DNA of 64,000 nucleotides from Flavobacterium sp. MC2016-06 (GCF_009711165.2 NZ_WMID02000019.1:59926-123925), one strand, 5' to 3'; positions 7,737 through 18,300 are shown, numbered from the stretch's first letter. A program made the numbers and translations. Notes: a model not told the origin generated them from the letters alone.

Positions 7737-9248
7737 ATGAAAAAATATACAATACTATTACTTTTACTTGCTGCGGGAACACAATTTTCGTGTAACGAAG
7801 ATCTTGAGCCTACAGTGTATAGTAGTTTGACTAATGCCAATGGGTATCAAACAAAGTCGGACGCAGTTGCTGCGGTAAACTCTATTTATGGCAGACTAAA
7901 AGGACCTTCTGTAGGCGATAACTTTTCGTATTGGGCTACTCGACATTTCGCTTTAACAGATATTGCAACAGATTTGGGACATTGCCAGTTTGGCGGCGAT
8001 CCGGGACAATTGTCTTTGGGAACTTGGAATTCTACCAACGGGTTACTTAAGGAAGATTGGAACGCCATGTACAAATTGATTGCAAATGCTAATAGTGCAA
8101 TTTTTAACATTGCTCCTATGACTGGGATTTCTACAGCCGAAAAAGAACAATTTATTGCCGAAGCTAAATTTTTAAGATGTTCTGCTTACATGGATTTAAC
8201 GGATTCTTGGGGTCCTGTAATTTTAATTACCGAAGCTAATTTGGCAAATCCGAATTATCTAGATCAAACTCCTCCAACTTCTGTTGAAGACATTGATACT
8301 TTTATGATCAAAGAACTTACCGAAGCTGCTGCTGTTCTGCCTGTTAATTACCAAAGTAATGCTATTTACGGTACTAATGATGTTGGTCGTGCTACAAAAG
8401 GTGCTGCCCTTACCTTATTAGCAAAACTGTATTTGCGTGCTCACGATTGGCAAAAAGTGGTTACGTATACACAACAAGTAATGGATTTGAACCAATACAG
8501 TCTTTATCCTTCTTATTTAGGTTTGTTTAAAGAAAGTAACAAATGGTGCAGCGAAAACATTTTCTCTTCATTGAGTGATGCTAATACAAACGGAACTGAA
8601 TTATTAAACCACTTTGGTCCTGTAGATCATCCAGTTGTACAAAACAGATGGCAGTATTATACGGTAAACTGGGATTTCTACAACACTTTTGGTAATGAAG
8701 ACGATAGAAAACAATGTTTTTTTCCTGAATATCTGGGAACAGATGGTTTAGTGCACAAACAGTCGCCTGCTATGGGAGCTGAACCGCCTGCTGGAGAATT
8801 TTATATGCCAGACGTTGCAACCAAAAAATATGCTGACGACGAAACTACCACTTATTATGACGGTCATAGTGTAAACATTTTACGCTACGCAGATGTTTTA
8901 TTAAGCAGAGCCGAAGCGCTAAACGAAATTAGCGGCCCAACGCCAGAAGCGATTGGCCTTATCAATCAAGTAAAAGGAAGATCTCACGCTAAATTATTGG
9001 TTTTAGGAGATTACAACCAAAGCACTTTGAGAGATGCTATTTTGCAGGAAAGAGGATGGGAATTATTTTATGAAGGAAAACGCCGTTCCGATTTAATTAG
9101 AATGAACAAATATGATGTTCTTGTAAACGCTTATCACATTAGAGTTGGAGAAACTGGGCAAATCAGAATGCCTCAAAATAAATATTATACGTATCCGCAA
9201 AGTCAGGTAGATCTTAACTCGAAATTAAGCAACGCCGATAGACAATAA
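7737..9248 (+). CDS. SusD/RagB-like surface glycan-binding lipoprotein
   Basis: 503 residues. A lipoprotein signal ends at Cys19 (QFSCNED), and the RagB/SusD fold is recognisable by helical TPR-like segments. Typical C-terminal features are LRYADVLLSRAEALNEI, an AILQERGWELFYEGKRRSDLI block and a final PQNKYYTYPQSQVDLN. The protein caps the SusC barrel and delivers glycan. It is co-transcribed with susC (36 bp gap). A hairpin follows immediately downstream and may reduce read-through into the later genes. Confidence 0.96.
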   Translation: MKKYTILLLLLAAGTQFSCNEDLEPTVYSSLTNANGYQTKSDAVAAVNSIYGRLKGPSVGDNFSYWATRHFALTDIATDLGHCQFGGDPGQLSLGTWNSTNGLLKEDWNAMYKLIANANSAIFNIAPMTGISTAEKEQFIAEAKFLRCSAYMDLTDSWGPVILITEANLANPNYLDQTPPTSVEDIDTFMIKELTEAAAVLPVNYQSNAIYGTNDVGRATKGAALTLLAKLYLRAHDWQKVVTYTQQVMDLNQYSLYPSYLGLFKESNKWCSENIFSSLSDANTNGTELLNHFGPVDHPVVQNRWQYYTVNWDFYNTFGNEDDRKQCFFPEYLGTDGLVHKQSPAMGAEPPAGEFYMPDVATKKYADDETTTYYDGHSVNILRYADVLLSRAEALNEISGPTPEAIGLINQVKGRSHAKLLVLGDYNQSTLRDAILQERGWELFYEGKRRSDLIRMNKYDVLVNAYHIRVGETGQIRMPQNKYYTYPQSQVDLNSKLSNADRQ

Positions 9249-9257
9249 TAAAATCAG

Positions 9258-9304
9258 ATCAAGAATAGACAAGCAATTTTAGTGCTGTCTGTTCTTGATT
9301 TTTA
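9258..9304 (+). terminator. Hairpin terminator or attenuator after susD
   Basis: ATCAAGAATAGACAAGCA pairs with TGCTGTCTGTTCTTGAT, with one G-U pair and a bulge, and is followed by a T run. It lies 10 bp after the susD stop while the next gene continues on the same strand, so partial termination that favours susCD mRNA is plausible. Confidence 0.65.
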
Positions 9305-9346
9305 TAAAAAGAAGTACATTTCTGTTTCATTAAAGAAGCCTTCAAG

Positions 9347-10756
9347 ATGATGAAAAAAGTAATAGTAAAATGGAGTTTTATTTTAGCACTGCTTTTAGCG
9401 GCAGGTTGTTCTAAAAATCAGAATCGAATTCTAAATATCAATATTGGGACACATAGCAACAACGAATTGAAGATTCAAATCGATGTTACTACGAGTGACA
9501 ATGTTCAGGTATATGCCGAATATTGGTCTGATAAAAAAGGAATTAACAGCAAAATAACTTCTCCAATTTCAAAAATAGGTCTCTCCCATTCTTTGGTGCT
9601 TTGCAATATTACTCCAGAAACGAAATACAGTTATCAAATTGTAACCATTCAAGGCGAAGAAAAAACGACCAGCAAAGTATATTCTTTTACCTCTAGAAAA
9701 TTACCCGAATGGCTTCAAAAGCAATTTAAAGCCGTTTGCGAAAAACCAGAATTACTGCCTCAAAATTTCAAAAAAGGTTTCATGCTTTTAGCTAAAAGAG
9801 AAACGCCCGGAACTGCTTATATTGTAGATTACAAAGGCAATTTAAGATGGTATCACACTTTAGAAGGAACTGGTTTTAAGGTTACTCATTTTACCAAAGA
9901 TCAAAGTATTATCTCTATTTTGGGTACAAATGATGAGCCAACAAGTTACGGAAGCGAAATCTTAGAAATCAATTTGCAAGGCGATACTTTAATGCACATT
10001 AAAAAAGGGCAGGGCGATTTAAAATATTCGATTCATCATGAAATCATCAAAAAATCGGCAGACGAAGTAGTTACTTTATTTGTAGATCAAAGAATCACCG
10101 ATTTAACTAAAATTGGAGGAAAACAAAAAGATACCATCAACGGAGACGGGATTCTTATTTTGGATAAAAAAGGAAAAGAACTCTGGAAATGGAGCGTTTT
10201 TGATGACTTAGATCCGATGAAAGATAAAGCATTATTAAAAACCAAAAAAGACTGGATGCACGCCAACAGTTTGAATTATGATAAAGATGGAAATTTCCTG
10301 ATTTCGTTTTACAACAACGGACAAATTTGGAAAGTAAATGCTAAAACTGGAAAAGTAATCTGGAAATTAGGCAAAGGCGGCACTATGAAAATGTCTGCTG
10401 ACAGTAATTTCTCTCAAGCCCACGCCGCGCATATTGATCAGGAAGGAAGCCTGCTGTTTTTTGATAATGGCGTAGACAAAAAACAATCTTCTGTTTATGC
10501 ACTTAAAGTGAATGAAAAAGACAATTCTGTACAACTTGATTTTCATATAAAATTACCTAAAGATATTTATAATGACCGAATGGGAAGCGCTTACATGATT
10601 GATAAAGAAACCATATTGTGCTGCTGTTCTAAACATCATATAACCGTTCTCACAAATAAAAAAGGAGTTTTACTTTGGGCTTTAGAATCTAAAATTCCAC
10701 CTTATAGAGTTCAGTTTATTCCAGAAGAAAAGTTGAAACCGTTTCTTTTAAATTAA
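9347..10756 (+). CDS. Arylsulfotransferase (ASST)-like lipoprotein
   Basis: 469 residues. A lipoprotein signal ends at Cys21 (LLLAAGCSKN), followed by a short beta domain (about residues 25-115) and a beta-propeller-like region. Histidines occur in ASST-type contexts: IHHEII (His230/231), DWMHANSLNY (His305) and SQAHAAHID (His359/362). The repeated blades GNLRWYH, GKELWKW, GKVIWKL and GVLLWAL match the family. PQQ-independent ASST enzymes move sulfate between phenolic compounds through a sulfohistidine. It is anchored outside the cytoplasm and sits directly after susD, so a role in handling a sulfated or aromatic glycoside is possible. Propeller proteins diverge easily, so a non-enzymatic role is possible too. 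Confidence 0.72.
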   Translation: MMKKVIVKWSFILALLLAAGCSKNQNRILNINIGTHSNNELKIQIDVTTSDNVQVYAEYWSDKKGINSKITSPISKIGLSHSLVLCNITPETKYSYQIVTIQGEEKTTSKVYSFTSRKLPEWLQKQFKAVCEKPELLPQNFKKGFMLLAKRETPGTAYIVDYKGNLRWYHTLEGTGFKVTHFTKDQSIISILGTNDEPTSYGSEILEINLQGDTLMHIKKGQGDLKYSIHHEIIKKSADEVVTLFVDQRITDLTKIGGKQKDTINGDGILILDKKGKELWKWSVFDDLDPMKDKALLKTKKDWMHANSLNYDKDGNFLISFYNNGQIWKVNAKTGKVIWKLGKGGTMKMSADSNFSQAHAAHIDQEGSLLFFDNGVDKKQSSVYALKVNEKDNSVQLDFHIKLPKDIYNDRMGSAYMIDKETILCCCSKHHITVLTNKKGVLLWALESKIPPYRVQFIPEEKLKPFLLN

Positions 10757-10767
10757 AAAATGATTTT

Positions 10768-10840
10768 CCTGCAAGGCTTTTAAAACCTTGTAAGTATATG
10801 ACTCAAAAAGATACCTAACAGGTTTTAAAAACCTGTTAGG
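10768..10840. repeat. Two adjacent short palindromes
   Basis: A hairpin with CAAGG/CCTTG arms (10772-10790) is followed by a perfect 27-nt palindrome (10814-10840, arms CCTAACAGGTTTT). The first resembles half of the larger element at 22220-22307. They lie between two co-directional genes and could act as processing or partial termination sites. Confidence 0.75.
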
Positions 10841-10869
10841 ATAATAACATAGATTAAAAAACATTAAAC

Positions 10870-11859
10870 ATGAAAAAAATAATTCTTATTGGTCTATTCT
10901 TAGCGCTGCCAATCGTTGTATTCAATTCGTGCAATACCACAAATTCTCAAACATTGGCAGATAAAACTTCAGATGATGAAGATTATATTACCATTGATAC
11001 CACGGAAATTCCCCATGATAAATTTGGAGAATCTGTTCGTTACGGAAGAGAATTAATGATGAAAACAGCTTATTATATTGGTCCAAACGGCATCAATGGA
11101 AAATATCTAGGCAATAAAATGAATTGTACCAACTGTCATCAAGATGCGGGTACAAAACCTTATGCCTTCAATTTAATGTCTTCTCATGATAATTATCCAC
11201 AATATCGCGGGCGCGAAAACAAAGTCCTGACATTAGCAGAACGAGTTAATAACTGCATTATGCGCCCGCATTCTGGAAAACCACTTCCACTTGACTCAAA
11301 AGAAATGGTTGCCTTTTTATCTTATTTTAAATGGATCAGCAAGTTTGTTCCTAAAGATGGGAAATTTAAAGGAGCTAAAAATTTAGAAGTAGCATTTCCA
11401 GATGTAGCTGCAAGCCCAGAAAGAGGAAAAACCCTTTTTATTGAAAACTGCGCGCGCTGTCACGGAAATAATGGCGAAGGACAATACAACACCGATAAAT
11501 CGGGTTATACCTACCCGCCTCTTTGGGGAGAATACGGCTATCAGCCCGGCTCAAGCATGCACAGAGTTATCAAACAAGCACAATGGCTAAAAAGCAATAT
11601 GCCGTATGACAAAGTTACTTTAGGAAAACCGTATCTTACAGACAATGAAGCGCTAGACATTGCAGCATTCGTAAATGATGATGCCATACATACAAGGCCA
11701 AACCCAAAAACATTTGATTATGCGGATAAAATGAGTAAACCAATCGATTATTCTCACAGTCCGTTTGGGGATAATTTTACCGAAGAACAACACAAATACG
11801 GCCCGTACAAACCCATTATCGCATACTGGAAGAAAAACGGACAAAAGGCCGTTTACTAA
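10870..11859 (+). CDS. Dihaem c-type cytochrome, thiosulfate dehydrogenase (TsdA)-like
   Basis: 329 residues. A lipoprotein signal has a candidate Cys at 21. Two haem c sites are visible, CTNCH (86-90) and CARCH (194-198). Between them, RVNNCIMRPHSGKPLPLDSKEM (about 125-146) closely resembles the TsdA motif in which a cysteine is an axial haem ligand; Cys129 would be that ligand. Met244 (SNMPY) is a possible ligand of the second haem. TsdA enzymes oxidise thiosulfate to tetrathionate or run the reverse reaction. Its place between an arylsulfotransferase-like gene and a putative glycoside hydrolase is unexpected for sulfur respiration. An electron-transfer role serving the locus is an alternative. 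Confidence 0.75.
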   Translation: MKKIILIGLFLALPIVVFNSCNTTNSQTLADKTSDDEDYITIDTTEIPHDKFGESVRYGRELMMKTAYYIGPNGINGKYLGNKMNCTNCHQDAGTKPYAFNLMSSHDNYPQYRGRENKVLTLAERVNNCIMRPHSGKPLPLDSKEMVAFLSYFKWISKFVPKDGKFKGAKNLEVAFPDVAASPERGKTLFIENCARCHGNNGEGQYNTDKSGYTYPPLWGEYGYQPGSSMHRVIKQAQWLKSNMPYDKVTLGKPYLTDNEALDIAAFVNDDAIHTRPNPKTFDYADKMSKPIDYSHSPFGDNFTEEQHKYGPYKPIIAYWKKNGQKAVY

Positions 11860-11901
11860 AATTTAAAATAAGCTTACTCTTTTAACCTGAATATCAAAAA
11901 A

Positions 11902-14900
11902 ATGAAACCAAACTCAAAGAACAGATCCATTTTAAGTAGCATATTAATGCTATGCTTTTTCATTGGCAGCATTCCATTAGCAGCACAACAAATAAAATAC
12001 ACCGATGGAAACGACAGCTGGAACCCTAATCAGTTAGGGAATCATCGCGCCGTAATTGCATTTTCCGGTACAGGAAATGTTGCTAAAACAACTATAGAAT
12101 GGCGCAGAAGAGATGAAAATCCAGACCAGAAAAGAATCATTGTTCAAGATGCTTCGGGAAAAGAAATTACAAACGTAAAAACAGTCGACATCAATAGAGA
12201 AAATGGTACTATTTTCTTTGAGCCCGTTTCAGGACAGACAACCTATTATGTGTATTATATGCCTTATATTGATGAAGGCGAAGCCAATTATCCGAAAGGA
12301 GTTTATGCTAAACCAGAAAGCAAAGCAGATGCACAATGGCTGTCAAAAATCAACAGTAATATGACTGCCAATTGTAGTTTGCAGGAAATTCAAAGTGTAA
12401 ATGCTTTTAATAGTTTTTATCCAATGGAAGTTATTGCAACTGCTGCCGAAACCAAAGATCTTATTGCAAAAAACAGTGGCAGTTCTTTTCTAGTTTTCCC
12501 AGAAGATAGAATCTATTCTATTCGAATGAAAAATGATTTACCGCAGCGCTGGATTCAAAAAGGAGTTCAAAATACTTTTTCAGACACAGCAATGAAAGGC
12601 GAATATTTAGCTTTTCAATTGGGCGTTTATGCTTTAGAAAATATAAATAATTTAAAAGTTACTTTTTCGGATTTAAAAAATGAAAAAGGCGAAATCATTT
12701 CATCAAAAAACATAAACTGTATTAATACAGACGGAACAAAATACGATGGGTCTGTTTTTACAGCAGCCGTTTCTGTACCAAAAGGAAAAGTGCAGGCAAT
12801 GTGGTCTGGCATAGATGTACCGCAAAATGCCGGAACTGGAACTTACACAGGAAAAGCTGTGGTTGACTGCGATGGAAAATCAAAAGAAATTACACTTCAG
12901 ATAAAAGTAACAGATCAAGTTACTAAAAACGGAGGCATTGATTCTCCAGAAAAAATGACGCGTCTAAAATGGTTAAACTCCACTTTAGCACAAGAAAATT
13001 CCGTTATTGCGCCCTACACAGCATTAACCGTAAAAGAGGCTGAAATTTCTTTATTAGGGCGAAAATTGATTTTAAATTCAGATGGTTTTCCGGCACAGAT
13101 TCAGACGTTTTTTACTCCAGAAATGACTTCTGTAAGTACAAAAGCCAATAATGTTTTGACTGCTCCTACTGCATTTCATTTTATAGATGCATCAGGAAAA
13201 GAGACTTTAAAATGGAAAAATTCAGGTCTTAAATTCACAAAAAAAGAAGCCGGAACAGTTTCATGGGAAAGTGTTTCAACTTCACAATCGCTTCAAATGG
13301 ATGTAACAGGAAGTATCGAATTTGACGGATTTGTACAATATACTGTAAAAATTACAGCGCTTGAAGATGTTTCTTTTAATGACATTAATTTTAATTTACC
13401 CATGCAGCCTTCTGCCTCAAAATACATGATGGGATTAGGTCAAAAAGGAGGCGATCGTCGTCAAACTTTTGATTGGAAATGGGATGTAGCACACAAAAAC
13501 CAAGACGGTGCTTGGATAGGAAATGTAAACTCGGGATTGCAGTTTTCTTTAAGAGACGAAAAATACAGCCGTCCGCTAAATACTAATTTCTATTTGCAAA
13601 AACCATTATTACTGCCAACTTCTTGGGGTAATGATAATAAAGGAGGAATTACGATAACACCCAACCAAAAATCAGTTTTGGTAAACGCTTACAGCGGTGC
13701 GCGCAACATGAAAAAAGGAGCTGTTTTATATTATAACTTCAATTTATTAATTACTCCGTTTCATACTATTGACACTGATTTTCAATGGAACACAAAATTC
13801 TATCATAAATACAACAACCTAGACACTATTGCTCAAACTGATGCAACTGTGGTCAATATTCATCACGCAACACCAATTAATCCTTACATCAATTATCCTT
13901 TTATTGAATTCAAAAAAATGAAAAGTTATATTGATGAAGCGCACGAAAAAGGATTAAAAGTAAAAATCTATAATACCGTAAGAGAGGTTTCGAACAAAGC
14001 GTATGAGACTTTTGCTTTAAGAAGTTTAGGACACGAAATTTATTCTCCAGGAAAAGGAGGCGGATTTTCTTGGCTGCAAGAACATGTTGGTGACGATTAT
14101 ATTGCCGCGTGGTTTGTTCCTGAAATAAAAGATGCTGCAATTGTAAATAGTGGTATGAACCGCTGGCACAATTATTATGTGGAAGGTATGAATTGGTTAA
14201 CTCAAAACGTGGGCATCGACGGTGTTTATCTTGATGATGTTGCTTTTGACAGAATCACCATGAAACGTATTAAAAGAGTTTTAACAAAAGACGGCCACCC
14301 GGGAATTATCGATTTACACAGTGCCAATCAGTACAATAAAAGTGATGGTTTTAATAATAGCGCCAATTTGTACATGGAACACTTTCCGTACATCAATAAA
14401 CTTTGGTTTGGTGAATATTTTGATTACGAGAAAAACCAACCTGACTTTTTCTTAACGGAAGTAAGCGGCATTCCTTTTGGATTAATGGGCGAAATGCTTC
14501 AAGGCGGCGGAAATCAGTGGAGAGGAATGGTTTACGGAATGACAAACAGAATGCCTTGGAGTGAAAATGCAGATCCAAGACCAATCTGGAAATTATGGGA
14601 TACTTTCGGAATCAAAGGTTCTGAAATGATTGGATATTGGAGCGAAAACTGTCCTGTAAAAACCAACAACGAAAAAGTATTGGCAACGGTTTACAAAAAA
14701 AAGGATTCAATATTAATTTCTATTGCAAGCTGGGCAGATACTGATGTAAAAATTAAACTAAACATCGACTGGAAAAAACTGGGAATCAATCCTGCTAAAG
14801 CTACAATTACAGCGCCTGAAGTTGCTAATTTTCAATCTGCGCAAACTTTTACGGCTAAAGATGAAATAACAGTTTCTAAAGGAAAAGGGTTGTTGCTTAT

Positions 14901-14910
14901 TGTTAAGTAA
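11902..14910 (+). CDS. Secreted putative glycoside hydrolase (DUF6067-type)
   Basis: 1002 residues with a cleavable signal peptide (about residues 10-29, ending PLAAQQ). The N-terminal half is beta-rich. The C-terminal half looks like a TIM-barrel glycosidase: a strand carrying GIDGVYLDDVAFDR places adjacent Asp778 and Asp779 at a strand end, typical of catalytic acids, and later stretches include FLTEVSGIPFGLMGEML and GNQWRGMVYGMTNRMPW. I recognise the general pattern of the DUF6067 glycoside-hydrolase-like proteins of Bacteroidota, for which I know no established substrate. It is probably the main depolymerase or deglycosylase of the locus. The substrate is unknown. Confidence 0.65.
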   Translation: MKPNSKNRSILSSILMLCFFIGSIPLAAQQIKYTDGNDSWNPNQLGNHRAVIAFSGTGNVAKTTIEWRRRDENPDQKRIIVQDASGKEITNVKTVDINRENGTIFFEPVSGQTTYYVYYMPYIDEGEANYPKGVYAKPESKADAQWLSKINSNMTANCSLQEIQSVNAFNSFYPMEVIATAAETKDLIAKNSGSSFLVFPEDRIYSIRMKNDLPQRWIQKGVQNTFSDTAMKGEYLAFQLGVYALENINNLKVTFSDLKNEKGEIISSKNINCINTDGTKYDGSVFTAAVSVPKGKVQAMWSGIDVPQNAGTGTYTGKAVVDCDGKSKEITLQIKVTDQVTKNGGIDSPEKMTRLKWLNSTLAQENSVIAPYTALTVKEAEISLLGRKLILNSDGFPAQIQTFFTPEMTSVSTKANNVLTAPTAFHFIDASGKETLKWKNSGLKFTKKEAGTVSWESVSTSQSLQMDVTGSIEFDGFVQYTVKITALEDVSFNDINFNLPMQPSASKYMMGLGQKGGDRRQTFDWKWDVAHKNQDGAWIGNVNSGLQFSLRDEKYSRPLNTNFYLQKPLLLPTSWGNDNKGGITITPNQKSVLVNAYSGARNMKKGAVLYYNFNLLITPFHTIDTDFQWNTKFYHKYNNLDTIAQTDATVVNIHHATPINPYINYPFIEFKKMKSYIDEAHEKGLKVKIYNTVREVSNKAYETFALRSLGHEIYSPGKGGGFSWLQEHVGDDYIAAWFVPEIKDAAIVNSGMNRWHNYYVEGMNWLTQNVGIDGVYLDDVAFDRITMKRIKRVLTKDGHPGIIDLHSANQYNKSDGFNNSANLYMEHFPYINKLWFGEYFDYEKNQPDFFLTEVSGIPFGLMGEMLQGGGNQWRGMVYGMTNRMPWSENADPRPIWKLWDTFGIKGSEMIGYWSENCPVKTNNEKVLATVYKKKDSILISIASWADTDVKIKLNIDWKKLGINPAKATITAPEVANFQSAQTFTAKDEITVSKGKGLLLIVK

Positions 14911-14950
14911 TATATAGACTATTGTCTATTTATAAAGATTACCGTAATGT

Positions 14951-15041
14951 TTGTCATTGCGAGGAACGAAGCAACCGCATTTGCTAAATCAAGCTTTGTG
15001 TTTAATTGTTAGTGAGATTGCTTCGTTCCTCGCAATGACAA
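14951..15041. repeat. Inverted repeat with perfect 24-nt arms (family B1)
   Basis: Arms 14951-14974 and 15018-15041 are perfect reverse complements around a 43-nt loop. The arm contains TCATTGCGAGGAACGAAGC, a widely scattered bacterial intergenic palindrome type. Confidence 0.9.
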
Positions 15042-15096
15042 GATTGCTAAAAAATGACGATCTCGTTTGTCATTGTAAAAAAAATTAACTGCCCTA

Positions 15097-15189
15097 TTTG
15101 TCATTCTGAGGAACGAAGAATCTTCGCAAGCAGCTCGACAAAGATTGTGGAGTTTCTTGCGAAGATTCTTCGTTCCTCAGAATGACAAA
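15097..15189. repeat. Inverted repeat with perfect 34-nt arms (family B2)
   Basis: Arms 15097-15130 and 15156-15189 are perfect complements with a 25-nt loop. The arm shares GAGGAACGAAG with the element just upstream but differs on both sides, so the two are related subfamilies. Confidence 0.9.
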
Positions 15190-15266
15190 ATTGCGAAAAA
15201 AATGATGGTCTCGTTTGTCATTGCGAAAAATCTTTTTAATCCTTTTAATCTGTGGCAAAAAAGTTA

Positions 15267-15324
15267 GCCACGAATTACACCAATTACCACAAATTAATTC
15301 GTGAAAATTCGTGTAATTCGTGGC
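15267..15324. repeat. Inverted repeat of the GCCACGAATT family (family C copy 1)
   Basis: GCCACGAATTACAC (15267-15280) pairs with GTGTAATTCGTGGC (15311-15324), with more partial pairing inside. Relatives occur at 36613-36744 and in the 51371-51410 region. With the two elements before it, it fills most of the 445-bp gap between the putative hydrolase and the DUF5107 gene; no gene or promoter was recognised there. Confidence 0.85.
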
Positions 15325-15355
15325 AAAAAAACAACCTCAATAAACAGCTTACCAT

Positions 15356-18300
15356 ATGAAATTAAAACCCTTACTATCAATTTTACTCTTTGGAAGCCTT
15401 TTTGCGAATGCACAAAATAAACCAACCATAAAAGAATACAAAAAAGTATTTACTTCTTATCCATTTTCAGATCCAGATCCGATTCCGAAACCTGATACAA
15501 AAATTTATCCGTATTATCGTTTTGATGGTTTTACAGACAAACCAATTCAGAAAGAGTGGAAAGTTATTGAGTTGGAAAATGATTATATAAAACTGATGAT
15601 TCTGCCGGAAATAGGCGGGAAAATTTGGTCTGCCGTTGAGAAATCAACTGGAAAAGATTTCGTTTACAACAATCATGTTATTAAATTTAGAGACATCGCC
15701 ATGCGCGGACCGTGGACCAGCGGAGGCGTTGAAGGCAATTACGGTATTATCGGACATACGCCAAATTGTGCAACTCCCGTTGATTATATAACAATTAATC
15801 GCGAAGACGGAAGCGTAAGCTGTGTCATACAAGCTTTTGATTTATTGACGCGTACTTCTTGGAAACTCGATATTAATTTACCCAAAGACAAAGCCTATTT
15901 TACCACCAATTCGTTTTGGTTTAATTCGACTGAATTTGAACAGCCGTATTACACTTGGATGAATACAGGAATAAAAGCTGCAAATGATTTACAATTTATT
16001 TATCCAGGTAAAAGTTATCTAGGTCACGATGGTGAACACAATTCTTGGCCTATTAATAAAGAAAACGGCAAAGATGTTTCGTTTTACAAAAACAACGATT
16101 TTGGAGGTTATAAATCGTATCATGTTTTTGGAAAATACAATGATTTCTTTGGAGGATATTATCATAACGAAGATTTCGGAATGGGACGGTACAGTAATCA
16201 TGACGATAAAGCGGGCAAGAAAATATGGATTTGGGGATTGTCGCAGCAAGGCATGATTTGGGAAAAATTATTGACCGATACCGACGGTCAATATGTAGAA
16301 GTACAAAGTGGGAGATTATTTAATCAAGCGAGCGAAAACAGCAGTTTTACTCCTTTTAAACAACGTTCATTTACACCTTATCAAACTGATTCTTGGACAG
16401 AATATTGGTTTCCCGTAAAACAAACAAAAGGTTTTGTAAAAGCCAATAATTATGGCGCTGTAAATGTAAAAACCGAAAACGGCTGGCTGAAAATCTATCT
16501 TTCGCCACTTCAAAAATTAAATGAAAAATTGGAAGTTTTTAATGACGGAAAGAAAATCTATTCTAAAGATATTTCACTTTCTACTTTACAATTATTCAAA
16601 GATTCTATTCAAGTTTCGGTTGATCCAAATAAAATAAAATTGACGCTTGGCGAAAATAAATTGGTTTGGAATTCTGATCCTGAAGACGGAAATTTGGCGC
16701 GGCCAATGGAAATTCCGAAAGACTTTGACAATAATTCAGTTTACGGATTATACCTTCAAGGAGAAAATTATATTAGTTTTAAAGATTATATAAAAGCCGA
16801 AGAAAAACTTACGGCTTGCCTGCAAAAAGACCCGAACTACGCTCCTGCTCTATCTGATTTGGCTTCACTGCAAATTAGAAAATTAGAATACAAAGAAGCC
16901 GTTTCCACAGCCAGCAAAGCATTAGCTATAAATACTTACGATCCTGAAGCCAACTATTATTATGCAATTGCAAATCTGCATTTAGGAAATATAACTGATG
17001 CAAAAGACGGCTTTGATATTGCAGCGTCGAGTGCAGCATATCGCAGTGCTTCTTATACCGAATTGAGCAAGATTTATTTTATTGAAAATGACCAAGCAAA
17101 AGCTATTGAATATGCAGCAAAAAGTCTGCTGAACAATCCATATAATTTAGAAGGTTTACAAGTATTAGCTGTTATTTATCGTTTGCAAAATAACGCTGAA
17201 AAAGCAACCGAAATCCTTACTAAAATAAACGCGGTTGATCCGTTAAATCATTTTGTTGGTTTTGAGAAATTCCTTTTAGAAAAATCAGACGCCTCAAAAC
17301 TGCATTTTACTTCGCTTATTCGAAACGAAATGCCGGAGCAGACGTATCTTGAATTGGGAATTTGGTATGAAAAATTAAATCTAAAAGAAGACGCTTTAAA
17401 TGTCTTTTCGATGGCGGTTCCAAATGCTGAGATTCTTTATTGGAAGGCTTTCTTAGAAAATACTAAAGTAGATTTAAGTAAAATACAACCTGGAATAAGT
17501 TTCCCTTTCCGTTCTGAAACAGCAGAAATTCTAGAAAAATTAATTCCAGAAAATGATCAATGGCAGTTGAAATATCATTTGGCTTTAATACAATGGAATC
17601 GCAATAATATTTCTAAAGCCAAAGAATTGTTTTTACAATGCGGCGCAAAACCTGCTGATCCTGCTTTTTATGCTGCAAAAGTGGCTTTGATGAAAGACGA
17701 TTCTCCATTGGTAATTTCTAGTTTGCTACAGGCTATTAAATTAGACAATCAAGGCTGGCGTTATTCTAAATTATTGACAGAACATTATATCGGTCAAAAA
17801 CAATACGACAAAGCGCTGGCAACTGTAGAAACATTTTACAAACAGCATTCAGAAAATTATCTTATCGGAATGTTGTATGCTAAAACACTTTTGCTGAATA
17901 AAAAATATGCGGCTGCAGATGCTTTCTTAACCCAATTAGAAATTCTTCCGTTTGAAGGAGCAACTATTGGAAGACAATTATACCATGAAGCAAAACTGAT
18001 GCAGGCATTGGCAGAAATAAAAAATAAGCAGTACAAAAAAGCTTTAAAATTTATTGCAGATGCCAAATTATTTCCGCAAAATTTAGGTGTTGGAAAACCG
18101 TATGATGAAAATATTGACGAAAGGCTTGAAAACTGGTTAGATTATCAATGTTACACTAATCTAAAAGATACAGAAACAGCAGGCAAATCATTACAAAAAA
18201 TCATTACTTTTAGTCCAAAAATAGATAATACCGTAATGAATTTTCTACCGGCAAATCAGCTTGTTTCGGCTTGGGCAATCGAGAAAACATCTTCTTCGCA

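Noticed and set aside
14951..15189. Insertion sequence or MITE ends with transposase
   Set aside because: The inverted arms are perfect, but no transposase frame or clear target duplication is present, so they are listed as repeats only.
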